NCBI GenBank assembly: GCA_033239525.1
Contig: BSYO01000002.1
Coordinates: forward strand, 12,000,626-12,064,625
Reading direction: 5' to 3'
From: Nepenthes gracilis
Taxonomy: Eukaryota > Streptophyta > Magnoliopsida > Caryophyllales > Nepenthaceae
DNA length: 64,000 bases
Under the pieces are notes generated by a model. That model had not been told where the DNA came from. It searched no databases and saw nothing but the letters and a program-made list of their open reading frames with translations. Below, piece by piece: positions 37,071 to 48,200 of this stretch (positions are counted from its first letter, which is position 1; the number at the start of each line of letters is the position of its first letter). A program made the position numbers and the translations under genes.

Positions 37071-38963
37071 ATGGAGGCCTTCGGGTCCGATTCCGAGCTC
37101 GAGCTAGTTGGAGAAAATGTAGAGCACATCGAGGCAAGTGTTCTCATACCCACTTCTCGTTCTCTTTCGATGTTTTGTGTATTTTCGTTGGGTATTTTGT
37201 GTCGATACCCACGGGGAATGTTAGGATATTGAAAACCCATGCCTTGAGGTCCATGAAAATGTGGTTAGTTGTCCGATTCGTGTCCGATTCGCCCGGGTGG
37301 GTTTTACGGAAACCCTAACCTACGGGATTTTGGGGATTTCCCGTTTCCCGACCTCGTATCATGAAATTGACCTCAAAATTGGAATGCCCACGTCCCAATG
37401 ATGTATATATGTCGGCCGCGGGTCCGATCTTGGACGTTTGGACCCGTTCGCGGCGTCCGAGCCCGTTAAAGGGGCGCTGTTACTGTTCACCCGAGCCGGA
37501 AGGTGATAATCGCGCGTTGTCACCTTCGTAAAATGATGATGTGATCCTAGAATATGAATGCCCGTACCCCAATTGTATGTATATATCGACCGGATGCCGA
37601 ATCTCGTAAGATTAGACCCGTTCGTGGCATCCGGGAGCCTTGATAGTTTCCCGTTGTGGATAACCCGGAAATAAATGGGAAGTTGTGTACTTCCACCCTC
37701 GTGACAAGTAAATCGAACCCCAAATGTGTAATCATGTGTACAGGATGTACGTACGAATCCACCGGACGTCCGATTTCCAAGTATCGAACCGTGTACGGCG
37801 TCCGGGTGTTCAAAGAGTAATCCGATAATGTTCACCCAAAACGAAATGAGAAATGCAAAGTGATATGCGATCATAATTGTAATGAAAGTAACGTTTAAAT
37901 GATTAAACGTAAATGTAAACCCCGAACGTGAATCTGTGTGATGGAGGCAAAGGAATGAGTCTCGGAGGTTCCAAAAGGACTTGTGATCACTTGGGGTATG
38001 AGATCTAATCTATACTGTGAACTTGGAGTGATTTGTTGTGGATTTAGGGAATTGAGTCCCACCGATTGTGATTAAGGGAATTGAGTCCCATTGGATATTG
38101 AGAATCGTGATGTGAATGGAAGGGAGTCCACATTGTGCTTATGATGATGTAATCTCCTGGATGGAGATGTGATTGATGATGTAATCTCCCGGTTGGGAGA
38201 TGATTGTGATGGGAATGAGGTTTCCCGAGATGTGATCGTATATGGCAAATGTGGATTTCCCTCTCCAAGTGTCAAACCTAACCCTGAAACTAGGACCCTG
38301 AGTCATATGGGTAGTATTCTTTAGTGTACCATGTCCATCGTGGTGGGAACCCGAGGAATACTTGGCCACGTATTCCGGCCGCTCGTGTGAGCGGGTGATG
38401 TCTATGGTACGCTTTAGGAAACTACTGTGGAAGAACGAGGATTGCCCCGACCCCAGGGTGTGGGGTGTGTCGACGCTACATATTGAGATGTAGTCGTCGA
38501 GATGATTGTTGCATGGATGCAACCGAGGGTCGTGTGCTACCGACCAAAGTAGTAACCGTGGCTTTAGAATGTGTAGCTAACACATTCCTGTCCTCGTTCT
38601 CTCGCATCGTTGGTTAGTACGATCTACTAGCCGAGGGTCCGCAAAGATGATATAATAATGAAAATGAATAATGTCCAATCGATGAACCCGTGAATCAAGT
38701 GATTCTGATTAATGATCGACCAATGTAACCGCGAGAATCGTAGGAATCGAGTGATTCCTGTTGTTCCTGTTCCTTCCCTTATTTCTTGAATATGACTTGG
38801 AGAATTGTTTATGATTACATTTGTTGAGCTGTTAGCTCACTCTTGCAGTTGATGTTTTTCCTTTCAGATGAGAACACTTAGCCGACGCCGGATAGATAGA
38901 GCAAGGAGAGGCTTGCTTGATGTGATTGGCTGGACGGCGAGTGATAAGAAGATTTGGACTTAG
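37071..38963 (+). other. Candidate spliced small reading frame across the LTR G intron
   Basis: Exon 1 is 37071-37133 (21 codons starting MEAFGSDSELELV). The donor at 37134 falls on a codon boundary. From the acceptor at 38867, exon 2 opens with ATG (MRTLSRRR) and stays open for 31 codons to TAG at 38961-38963. The G-family fragment at 62227-62289 (minus) has 20 of the same 21 exon-1 residues, although its donor and acceptor are both mutated. The peptide is hydrophilic and I recognise no domain. It may instead be an upstream frame in a leader, or not translated at all. Confidence 0.4.
37359..37874 (+). repeat. Three tandem units of about 173 bp in solo LTR G
   Basis: Anchors equivalent to CTGTTCACCC are near 37483, 37656 and 37828. 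Related arrays with the same spacing occur in the LTRs of B and C. The antisense strand stays open through all three units (171 codons), as it does in the other arrays. Confidence 0.8.
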
Positions 38964-40083
38964 AGTTGGATCGGACTGTGGACAGCCACTCGGGGTTGAG
39001 CGTGGCTCATTATTGTTATTTTATGGTTTTATTATGCTTCCGCAGATGTATGATGATTTAGTTATGCTTCCGCGTCTGTATATTTATGTTTGGAGTTTTG
39101 TTTAATTAGATGGCATCTCTCTAGATCCCGATCGTGTAGGTTGTGTCTCGTATTGGAGCCATGGATGATATGTGTTGTTGATCTGTGTGGCGTGTTGTAG
39201 GCTTTGAGTTAAGCCTTTGATAGATGTGTGCTTGTTTAAAATGATATTTAAGCGAGTTGTATTTTTGGTTTTCGTCAATTGCAGAGGAAACTCTGCCGGA
39301 TTTTCTGTAGAAGTCCATAGTTTAATTATGGGCTTTAGGGTATGTGTAGTCATTGACGGAGGTTATTCAATGGAGAATAATCCGTTCGGTCACAGTAATC
39401 CCCTGTGTGATTCTTGGTTGGTCGGCCATTTAGAGCTGATGCCAGTTGTCAAATGGACCAACATAGTTTCCTTGCACGGCGGTCATTGGCTTTCCAAATT
39501 ACTTACCTTCCTTCTGTATTTTTTACCGTTGGAGTTCCCAATTGGCAGGAGATTGGAAAAATCTGGCGCCTTCCTTACGAGAATGGCGCCGATTTTGTCA
39601 ATGTCTATTTTGGGAGCCAGTTGAGATCATGGAAGATGTTGGGAGAGCCGTTGTTGGCCGTCTGATGGATCGTGGGCTCAAGTGGGCCAGGCCCGTAAAA
39701 AGCCTTTTATTTTTGGCCTTTTGCTACAGTGATTTTGGTCAATACTCGAGTTGACCGTTCGCACGCGAGTTAGCTGCCTGCGGGAGTCTAGACGGTCAAT
39801 GCTGGCGTTGACCGTATTGGGCCTTTCAGGCTTGGGCCTTCGCGCCCTGTTGGGCCGTTTTTAAGTTGACTGTCTGGTATGCCGTTTTGGGCCTCCGTTG
39901 ACCATGGGCCAGCCCAAATTTCGGTGTACCCATCACTAGCCCCCCATGCCTGTGGCAAGAATTTTAGGTTCCGGTATATTCATGATGGGATGCCCCTTAC
40001 TATCCTTCGCCGTTTGAGGATCCTGGAGGACTCTATGAAAGGCAAAGAGGAAAGTTTGACCGAAATTATTGATTGTTTTGGTC

Positions 40084-42171
40084 TGTAATGGCCTAAATCC
40101 TAAAACGTAGAAAGTCCTCGACATCGAGTCAATATAATCAATGAGTCGACGGAAATTGAGGGGCTATCCGATCAACGTCAGTTGACCGAAAAATGTGATA
40201 AGAGTGAAAATCCGGTTAACAAGTGTTGACCGGAAAGTATGAAGAAAGACGTAATCCGGTTAACGTCTGTTGACCGGAAAACCCAAAGGAAGGCTTATCC
40301 GGTCAATGCTAGTTGACCGGAAGGAAGGGAAAGAGGAAAGTAATCCGGTCAACGTCAGTTGACCGAAAATGTTACAGGTAAATAAAATCCGGTCAACACA
40401 AGTTGGCCGAAAAGTGTAGGAAGGAACGACTAAATCCGGTCAAGGCCAGTTGACCAGAATTAATAAAAAAGCCTTACAAAAAGTAGAGTCAGAAATAACC
40501 ATACCTGAGTGGGTAACCTACTCCCAACCACCTCGAATGGTTGACCTGCCCTATCTACTACCGTTAGACCCAAGGACCTATAAATAAGAACTAGAAAGCG
40601 TAAGGAAAGAGGTTAGGAAGAGGCTCTCGACGGAGTCTTCTAGTAAATGAAGACCAAAAATTTCAGGGCGAAGTAAAGGAATTCAGGCAAGTGTACTCAC
40701 CCCTTTTTAAGTTCATGTTTGCAACGCAAGTATGTCTGATTTTTGATGAGCTTATGTTACGGCATGTATAATACTTGTTCTGGTCATTTGAATTAAGGAA
40801 GAATCTTTGTTAACCGCATGCTTGAAAGAAACCCTGTTATTCATAATGTCTGATTTCTTTATGCACGAAGTATGGTTATTTGTCGATCTGCATGAACTTC
40901 GATAATTGCATGTTTTAAGTAGTCCGTTTATTGCATGTTTAAAAAGACCTCCGGCTTTAAGAAAAAGAACTCCAACCTTTAAGAAAAAGAACTCCGGCTT
41001 TTAAGAAAAAGAACTACGACTTTTACGAAAAAGAACTCCGGCTTTTGAGAAAAAGACCTCCGACTTTGACATTTTGATAAAAGACCTTCGGCTTTAAGAT
41101 GATAAAGGAAAGGTCATACGAACTTCAATTGATGAAGTTAAGAATAAGACTATAAGAATAAGGAAAAATGTATGTAATTCAGACAGCAAGTGGAACTCTA
41201 TAACTTCCGACTTTTGAACTATGATGGATGGCCATTAAAAGATATGAACTAAGAACCGAGTTTTCGTTAAACTTGATGTTAAAAATGGATGAAGGATATT
41301 GGCGTGACACTCGAGGACTGCCCCTAGGCCACGGAGAAATTTTTGGTGGCATAACGCTTTCAGACTACGGCCCCGTATGCCGGGTTAAAGGCATTACCTC
41401 CAGCCTTGGGGAGTATAATGAGAGCATACGACCTTAGGTTGTGGGGTAGCACACAACCCTTCCTCGATATTGTCCGCTCCCGTCTGGTCCTTAAAGATGA
41501 TAAGAATTTCTAATGGTTTTATGAATTTTCTGAAGACAAGATAATAAGAATAAAAACAAGAAAATTCTGAACTAAAGAAGAAACAATATGGTGATTTTTG
41601 TATGCTAAATTTATGTTATGAACCCTAACCTTGATCCGATTATATGTATATTTATGTTTTTTGCATGTGGGTACCTTGCTGGGCTTTGTAGCTCACTCTT
41701 ACCACTTTTCAGATGACGAGAAGCTTATGGATGATGAAATTGAGTAGAGTCATATGAAGTAACTAGGCGGCATAGCTGGACGGAGCTGATCTGTGAATGA
41801 ATTGATGTATTTCTTTTGATGTAAGGAAAAGGATTTGTAAAATAGTTTCGCTGTAAAAGAATTTATGAATGTAAGCATGTTTCTATAATTACATCTGGAT
41901 GAATAAAGTTGATATTTCTAATAGCATCTCATGTCCTGTCAAGGTCTTTATGTCTGACCAACCTTAATGTTGGCCGGCCAAATGCGAGATTAAAACCCGA
42001 AGGCCAGCACAAGGAGTTTGGCCTTAAGCGATCCTGTGTACAAAATGAATGGTGTACCTATAAAAGAAAAGAAAAATTTTATGTCCACCTAGATAATATC
42101 TATTCTGTATTTGATGCAAGGAATAGGCTTGACGGCGGCCTTATGTGGTGGAATATGGCCGACCTGTCACA
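40084..42171 (+). mobile_element. Solo LTR of the A-like group in element F's 3' region
   Basis: It starts TGTAATGGCC and ends CGACCTGTCACA, with identical flanks TGGTC at 40079-40083 and 42172-42176. Its termini and layout match element A's LTRs. It carries seven paired W-box units (40157-40460), a candidate donor TCAG|GCAAGTG at 40687, a 69-codon open frame at 41228-41437 with a 70-codon counterpart in A's 5' LTR (57742-57954, minus), and an acceptor TTTTCAG ending 41712. Exon 2 there can read D-D-E-K-L-M-D-D-E-I-E before a stop. Confidence 0.92.
40150..40460 (+). promoter_or_regulatory. Array of seven inverted W-box pairs in an LTR U3 region
   Basis: Seven successive copies of ATCCGGTCAAC-N4-GTTGACCGG or close variants, about 30-60 bp apart. 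Each is a near-palindrome carrying two head-to-head W-boxes (GGTCAA and TTGACC). W-boxes bind WRKY factors, which act in defence and stress responses. The position just inside the start of a plus-strand LTR is where promoter elements lie. Stress induction is inferred and was not observed. Confidence 0.6.
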
Positions 42172-42704
42172 TGGTCAGTTCCGGAGAAGAATATTGACCG
42201 TCTTTGGCCAATTTTGGAGAAGAGTATTGACCAGAACTGTTAACCGTCTTTGGTCAGTTTCGGAGAGGAATGTTGACCAGAACTGTTAACCGTTTTTGGT
42301 CAGTTCCGGAGAAGAATATTGACCGAAACTATTGACTGTCTTTGGTCACTTCCGGAGGAGAATATTGACTGAAACTGTTGACCGTCTTTGGTCAGTTTCG
42401 GAAGACTTTCTGCCAGCCTTGATTGACGCGTGGCCATCAGCCAGTTTGCAGGCCAGAAGAAGAAATGCATCTTCTTTTGGTTAGGCAGATATCCTGGCCA
42501 TTAATGTATCAAAGATCTGCCTTTTGAAGAGCCAAGTAGGGAGGCGACATGTGGCAGGACTTACGGCATCCTTAATGAGGGGTTTTAAAGCATTCTTGTC
42601 GTTTAAGTTTCTCTCTACATTTTGAAAACCTTTTATGCCTCCTAGCCTTCATCTTCTTTGTCTCAAACTTTCATTCTCAGAAACCCTAGTCCCTCCTGCA
42701 AACT
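42172..42704. other. Element F 3' spacer with tandem W-box words, upstream of the antisense gene
   Basis: Between 42172 and 42420 a unit of about 45-60 bp repeats five times (TTGACCGTCTTTGGTCAG with GTTCCGGAGAAGAATA). It is followed by unique sequence up to ATG 42705, which must hold the promoter and leader of the antisense gene. I see no clear TATA box, only an AT-rich GGTTTTAAAGC near 42582. Confidence 0.5.
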
Positions 42705-44488
42705 ATGGCATCCGTCGCAGACATCGCCTCCGTTCTTAGAGAGAGTGACGTTAAAGCATTGTGCGTTAAGTTCAACGTCTTGAAGGAAATCGCATGTGGA
42801 GTCCCCGAAAGGAACGACTGAGCTTTTTCTCCCCCAGCGGGGCATATCATAGTTTATGAGGCCAACCTGAGGAGCGGCCTCTGTCTCCTATTGCCAAACA
42901 ATTTGCTGTCCATTTTGTGAGCCCTACGAGTCCCGATAGCTCAGCTTCACGGTAACACCGTCCGATATCTGTGTACTCTGTGTATTTTTCTTTGAAAGCA
43001 TTTTAAGAAGCTAAGAATGTTAATGGTGAGGTGCCTATTTAAAATAAACCAAGGAGGAGAGTGGATATCTCTAGTCCCCCGTTCTGGCCTGAAAATAAAC
43101 ACGGTTATATACGACTCGTTGAAGAACTGGAAGAATCGGCTCTTCTTCGTGAGTGTGGGGGCGACCTGGCCCCTTGTGAAGGATTGGGGCCAGGTTCCGA
43201 AGGCTTATACGGGGATGCCGTCTATGGCGGAGATGGTGGCCCTGGAATGGTTGACTGAGTTGATCAAGGAGAACCCTGACGAGTTTAAGCAGGATTTCCT
43301 GGTTTCTCGGGCGGAGACCAAGAAGGTGAACTGGGGACCGCAATCCCTAGTTTAAAAACCCACACCGCCAGTAACGACGATGAGGCCGAAGGACTCCAAG
43401 GGCGTGATCATCAGCATGCGGCACACTAACGAAAGGTTTATTGGCCCATTGCCCGGGAAGATACTGGAGACGCCTTCATCGTCGTCATCCTGCATCGACT
43501 ATGTCCCTGCCGGAATCTGCAGCGGACCTGGTAGTACTGTGGGCCTGGAGGCAACCTACAAGAAATGGCTAGTGGAATCAGGAGAAGGAGTTATCCTGGC
43601 GCAGCCCGTGCCACAAGCGGCTCCTTATGCAGCGTTGACAGAATCCTTTATGGAGCCAGCTTGTGAGCCAGTGGTGGAGAAGCGGGACCCATCCATTAGC
43701 TCTCCAGTTGCACAAACTGCTACTGTGGAGCCAATTGTGGAGCTTGATCCTCCAATAGCTACTGCAGAGGCTGCCGTTGAGGAGCCCGCTGGGGCTGGAG
43801 AGTTGTTGGAGAGCATTTTGGAGGAGGCTGCCACTAGCTCGGCTCGAGAGGATGCTCCTCGTCCACCGCCACCTGGGGCAAGTCTGGAGGCCAGGCCCGA
43901 GAGGCCCACGAGGAGATTTTGTGAGGTATGATTCTTGGTGATGGCTTCCTCGTACTTTCTCCTTCCTCAGATTTGTGACTTGTTCTTTGTTTTTCTCTTG
44001 TGCAGTTGAGGAAGCTGATTTCTGCCATCTCCAAGGAGGCGGAGCAGCGTGACCAGGCGATCGCCGATAGGGAGGCGAAGATCGCCTGGTTGGATGCCAG
44101 GCTGACTGCTTTGGGGAGCGAGCACCGCGAGGAGGCTACAGCCCTCGAGGCTGTCTTGGCCAGAGTGGAAACGGAGAATGCTAAGTTGAAGGCTAATGTT
44201 GCTCGCTTAAAAGAGGAATATGAACGAGGCAAAGCGCGCTTCAAACGGCTTGCTGAGCGAGTTGCAACCTTAGAGAACGATCTGAGTCTTCGGATCCGTC
44301 CCCATGAGGTCGAGGACATGATGCATACGCGGCTGTTAGAGGGGATCAACGTCGATCGGCGCATTGCGCGGTTGATTGATCCTGATTTCCCAGTTGAGTT
44401 CATCAATCTGTCCAACAGAGCAGCGCTACACAAAGACGACCTCGTGGGGGAGCCCTGTGATATTCAGGGGCCTCCGCCGCCCCTGTAG
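42705..44488 (+). pseudogene. Antisense gene of element F (putative gypsy-type transposon protein), four stop codons
   Basis: From ATG 42705 the same frame runs to 43925 without a frameshift, broken by stops at 42819, 42918, 42993 (all TGA) and 43353 (TAA). An intron with GT-AG ends (43926-44005, 80 bp) joins in phase 0 to a second exon ending at 44488. The first part contains the WISLVPRSG and LKNWKNRLFFV stretches typical of the 'putative gypsy type transposon' domain (Pfam Transposase_28) found in Tat antisense frames. The middle is Pro/Ala/Glu-rich and low in complexity. Exon 2 (44006-44488) is a charged coiled coil (EREAKIAWLDARL-type heptads) with a Pro-rich tail. The gene reads against element F. 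Its function is unknown; it could regulate the element or encode a structural protein. Confidence 0.8.
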
Positions 44489-44547
44489 CCTTTTGTACAT
44501 TTTTGGGACCTCCTTTGTACTTATATAATTTGTAACACATTCAAAGC

Positions 44548-44553
44548 AATAAA
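44548..44553 (+). terminator. Polyadenylation signal AATAAA for the antisense gene
   Basis: A perfect AATAAA lies 59 bp after the antisense stop codon on the same strand, followed by a T-rich stretch. This is a good match for a plant poly(A) signal and supports separate plus-strand transcription. Confidence 0.6.
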
Positions 44554-44849
44554 ATGAAAGTTCTTTTCACTTTTGTGTCCTTTTACTTTTATCGCATCTG
44601 GTGTTAGCATACTTTATTGCATTGGGCAGCAAACTGGGTTGGCCGGCTGCCGTTGTTGGGCTACCTAAGAAGCGAGGTTCTTAGGCTTGGCAGGCGGTTG
44701 TGTTAATCAGCCTGGTAGCACTGTCCAAGTGATGACTTGGACGGCCAACATTAGAGAAGGATGCTTCTCCCTTTGACCATTGCTGACTGATCACACTACC
44801 TCCTCGTAGAGGAGGTCGTTGCGTGTGCTGCGTAAGCCCCCTAAGGTTT

Positions 44850-45130
44850 TGACCGTTATCGGGCCACTTGGATGACCAATGTTTACTATGACCGTTATTG
44901 GGCCGCCTGGATGAGTAGGGTTTAGATACGACCGCTAATGGGCCGCTCGGATGATTGAGGTTCATATTAGACAGCTTGTGAGCCACCTGGATGACCAAGG
45001 TTTATAATAGACTGCTCATGGGCCACCTGGATGACCAGGGTTTAGATACAACCACTAATGGGCCGATTGGATGACCCAGGTTCAAGTTCGACCACTTATG
45101 GGCCGCCTGGATGACCAATGTTTAATGAGA
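44850..45130. repeat. Seven diverged tandem units of about 40 bp in element F
   Basis: Each unit contains ATGGGCCGCCTGGATGACC followed by AGGTTTA and a GACC-type joint. The array lies between integrase and antisense gene. An amplified tandem repeat in this part of the element is a known feature of Retand-type Tat elements. Confidence 0.85.
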
Positions 45131-45293
45131 GGGTGAAGGCCCTCTCGAGTTAGGGGCAGTCTAGGTTGGATAACCTGCAAAGAGAAAACAATACACATGC
45201 ACAAAGGAAAGATGCTAAGTAAACACTTATTTTTCGTGAAATCAAAACAAGCAAGCGAGTGCAAACAATAATACAAATGCGTACCTACATCTG

Positions 45294-48200
45294 CTACTGG
45301 AAGTATCGTCTAAGGTGGATGGCATTCCATGTTCGCGAAACCAGTTTCCTGTCTTGGCTCTGGAGTTTGTAAGCTCCATTTCGCAGGATAGCGGAGACGA
45401 GGAAAGGCCCTTCCCAATTATGGGAGAGCTTATTGCGGCCGGCCAGCTTGCCTGTGGCCTCGATGCCTCGTAGGACCAAGTCTCCTACATCGAATCGTCA
45501 TGCCTTAACTTTTTTGTTGTAGTATCGGGCAATCCGATGTTGGTAGGCCGCTGTCCGTACTCTGGTAGCGTCGCGGGCTTCCTCTAATAAGTTTAAGTGC
45601 TCCTTAATTTTTTGGGAGTTAGCCAGTGGGTCGAAAGACTCCACCCTGAGACTTGGAATCCCGATTTTGACCAAGATTACCGTCTCAGTCCGTAATAGAG
45701 GCTGAAGGGCGTCTCGCACGCGTTGGTTCCTCTGGGGTTGTTCGATAAGACCAGAGAACGGAAGGGAGCTCGTCTACCCTAGAGCCCCCTGCGTCCTCCA
45801 GTTTAGTTTTTAACCTGTGGAGCAGCATTCGATTTGTCGCCTCCACTTGTCCGTTTGCTTGGGGATATGCCACCGAAGTGTGGACCAACTTGATGCCAAG
45901 GCTGGCGCAATACTTGGTGAAGCGTTTTCCCAAGAATTTGGTCCCATTGTCGGTCACAACGACCTTAGGGACGCCGAACCTATAGACGATGCTCTGGCGG
46001 AGGAACTCCAGGGCGTTATGCTCTGTAATCTTAGCTAGTGGGACGGCTTTGACCCACTTGGTTAAGTAGTCAATGCCCACGATGATGAACTTTCTTTGCC
46101 CCGTGGCAATGGGAAACGGGCCGAGAAGATCAAGCCCCCATTGCGCGAAGGGCTAAGGGGCCTGAAGGGCCTTCAGATCTGAGGATGGCTGGCGGTGAAG
46201 GTTGCTGTGAAGCTGGCAGCTTTCACATTTCTTCACAAACTCTAACGCGTCTTTTTTTATCGAGGGCTAGTAATAGCCCTGACGCATGACCCTGAAGGCC
46301 AAGTTTTTTCCGCCAATATGTGACCCATAGATCTTGAGGTGGACCTCGCTTAAAGCATAGTCAGCCTCTTCGGGAGTTTGACAATGGAGGAATGGAGTTG
46401 AGTAGCCACGGCGGATAGCCGTCCGTCAACCATAGCATACCAGCCGGCTATCTTCCTGACCCGTTTGGCCTTCTCCACATCCTCTGGCAATGATCCGTCT
46501 GCCAGATAGTTTAGGAAAGGCATCATCCAGTTTTCCACTTCGAAAATCTACATTGCCTCTCACTTCTCAATACTGGGAGCGTTTAGGATCTCCTGTATGT
46601 CCCTTGAATACTGTTCTGGGTTTTTGGCTGCAGCGGCTTTGGCCAACTGGTCCGCCTTCCAGTTTTCAGTTCGGGGAACGTGAACCAGGGTTAGTTTGTC
46701 AAAACCCAGGGCGGACTCCCTCGCCTTTGCCAAGTACTTGGCCAAGAGAGGGTTGTTCGCCTCAAAGCCTCCGTTAACCTGGTTAACGATTAGCTTGGAG
46801 TCGCTGTAAACTGCCAGTCTCTTGGCGGAGCACTCCTTGGCTAATTGGTGACCGGCTAGTAGGGCTTCATATTTGGCAATGTTGTTAGTTGCCAAGAAGT
46901 TGAGCCTGAGGGAGTATTTCACCTCAAACCTGTCAGGGGTCGTAAGGAGCACTCCAGTGCCACTGCTCGTGTCCGTAGCTGATCCGTCAATGTGGAGTAT
47001 CCATTCTGGAACTCCGACAAGCAGTTTCATGCTTTCTTCGGGCTGTTCTTCGAGAACTGGGGTTGTAGTCTCAACAATGAAGTCAGACAGCGCCTGTGCC
47101 TTTACAGCAGGCCTGGGCTGGAATTCGATGTCGAACTCACCTAACTCGATAGCCCATTTTACCAATCGTCTAGAAACGTCGGGTTTCTGAAGTATGTTTT
47201 TCAATGGTTGGTCCGTGAGGACCACTATCCGGTGGCCCTGAAAATAAGGCCTTAACTTTCGCGCGGAGAATATTAGCGCTAAGGCCAATTTTTCTGTGCG
47301 CGAGTAACGGGTCTCTGGGCCGGTCAATATTTTTCTCACGTATTAAACAGGCCGCTAAGCGTCAGAGTCCTGGCGTACGAGGATAGAACCGAGGGACGTC
47401 TCCGACACCGCCAAGTAAAGGTATAACTCTTCTCCGCCCTTAGGTGACACCAACAACAACGGGCTGGCCAAATACCATTTCGGTTCATCGAAAGCGGTTT
47501 GGCATTCCGCTGTCCATTGAAACCCATTGGATTTCGTTCCTCTAAGGGCTTTAAAGAAGGGTTGGTACTTGTCACCGAACTTTGCAAGGAAGCGGGACAA
47601 TGCTGACAGCCGCCAAGTCAGTCGCTAGACGTCCTTTATGTTCCGTGGTGGAGCCATGTTGGTGAGCGCCTTCATCATTTCTGGGTTTGCCTCAATTCCC
47701 CGTTGGGAGACGATAAAACCCAGGAATTTGCCAGAGGCTACTCCGAAGATACACTTAGCTAGATTCAGCTTCATGTGATACTTACGGAGCACCTTGAATG
47801 ACTCTTCCAGGTCACGGATGTGGTCACTGGTGACCTTGCTCTTGACGAGCATGTCGTCGAAGTAGATCTCTATGTTGCGACCAATTTGTTTTTTAAATAT
47901 TTTGTTGACCAGCCGTCGGTAGGTCACTCCGGCGTTTTTAAGTCCGAAAGGCATTACTTTGTAGCAGTAAGTGCCCTGATCGGTCATAAACGAGGTGTGC
48001 TCTTCTCCTCTGGGCTCATTCGGATCTGGTTGTAACCCGAATAGGCTTCCATGAAACTTAGCAGCTCATGTCCGGCTGTTGAGTCAACCAGCAGGTCGGT
48101 CCTGGGCAAGCAAAAGTTGTCCTTTGGGCAGGCCTTGTTAACGTCTGTGAAATTGACGCACATCTGACATTTCCCATTGCTTTTCTTTACTAAGACGACA

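Larger units (their letters stand above)
36574..39394 (+). mobile_element. Solo LTR G inside element F's LTR
   Basis: It starts TGTAATATCCCG and ends TTCGGTCACA. The flanks are identical, GTAAT at 36569-36573 and 39395-39399. A second, truncated copy in the other direction lies at 60612-62801. It holds a TA microsatellite (36786-36842), a GC-rich CpG block (36930-37100), an exon-1 frame (37071-37133), donor GAG|GCAAGTG at 37134, three tandem units of about 173 bp (37359-37874), a hairpin 38567-38587 and an acceptor CTTTCAG ending 38867. Without internal genes, it is the remnant of LTR-LTR recombination. Confidence 0.92.
36131..39935 (-). repeat. 3' LTR of element F (about 0.98 kb without the nested solo LTR)
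   Basis: On the plus strand it starts TGATGTATCCC and ends GGTGTACCCATCA, giving TGATG...CATCA ends. The adjoining minus-strand purine tract (GGCATGGGGGGCTAG, 39936-39950) marks this as the 3' LTR. Solo LTR G splits it at 36574. The U3 side (39725-39910) has five TTGACY-type W-box cores, mostly as GGTCAA/TTGACC pairs. With no partner LTR in the window, these limits rest on the end motifs and polypurine tract alone. Confidence 0.72.

Noticed and set aside
43625..44433. Minus-strand frames of 94 and 199 codons over the antisense gene
   Set aside because: The plus strand has the intron, coiled coil and poly(A) signal; the minus frames have no motif.
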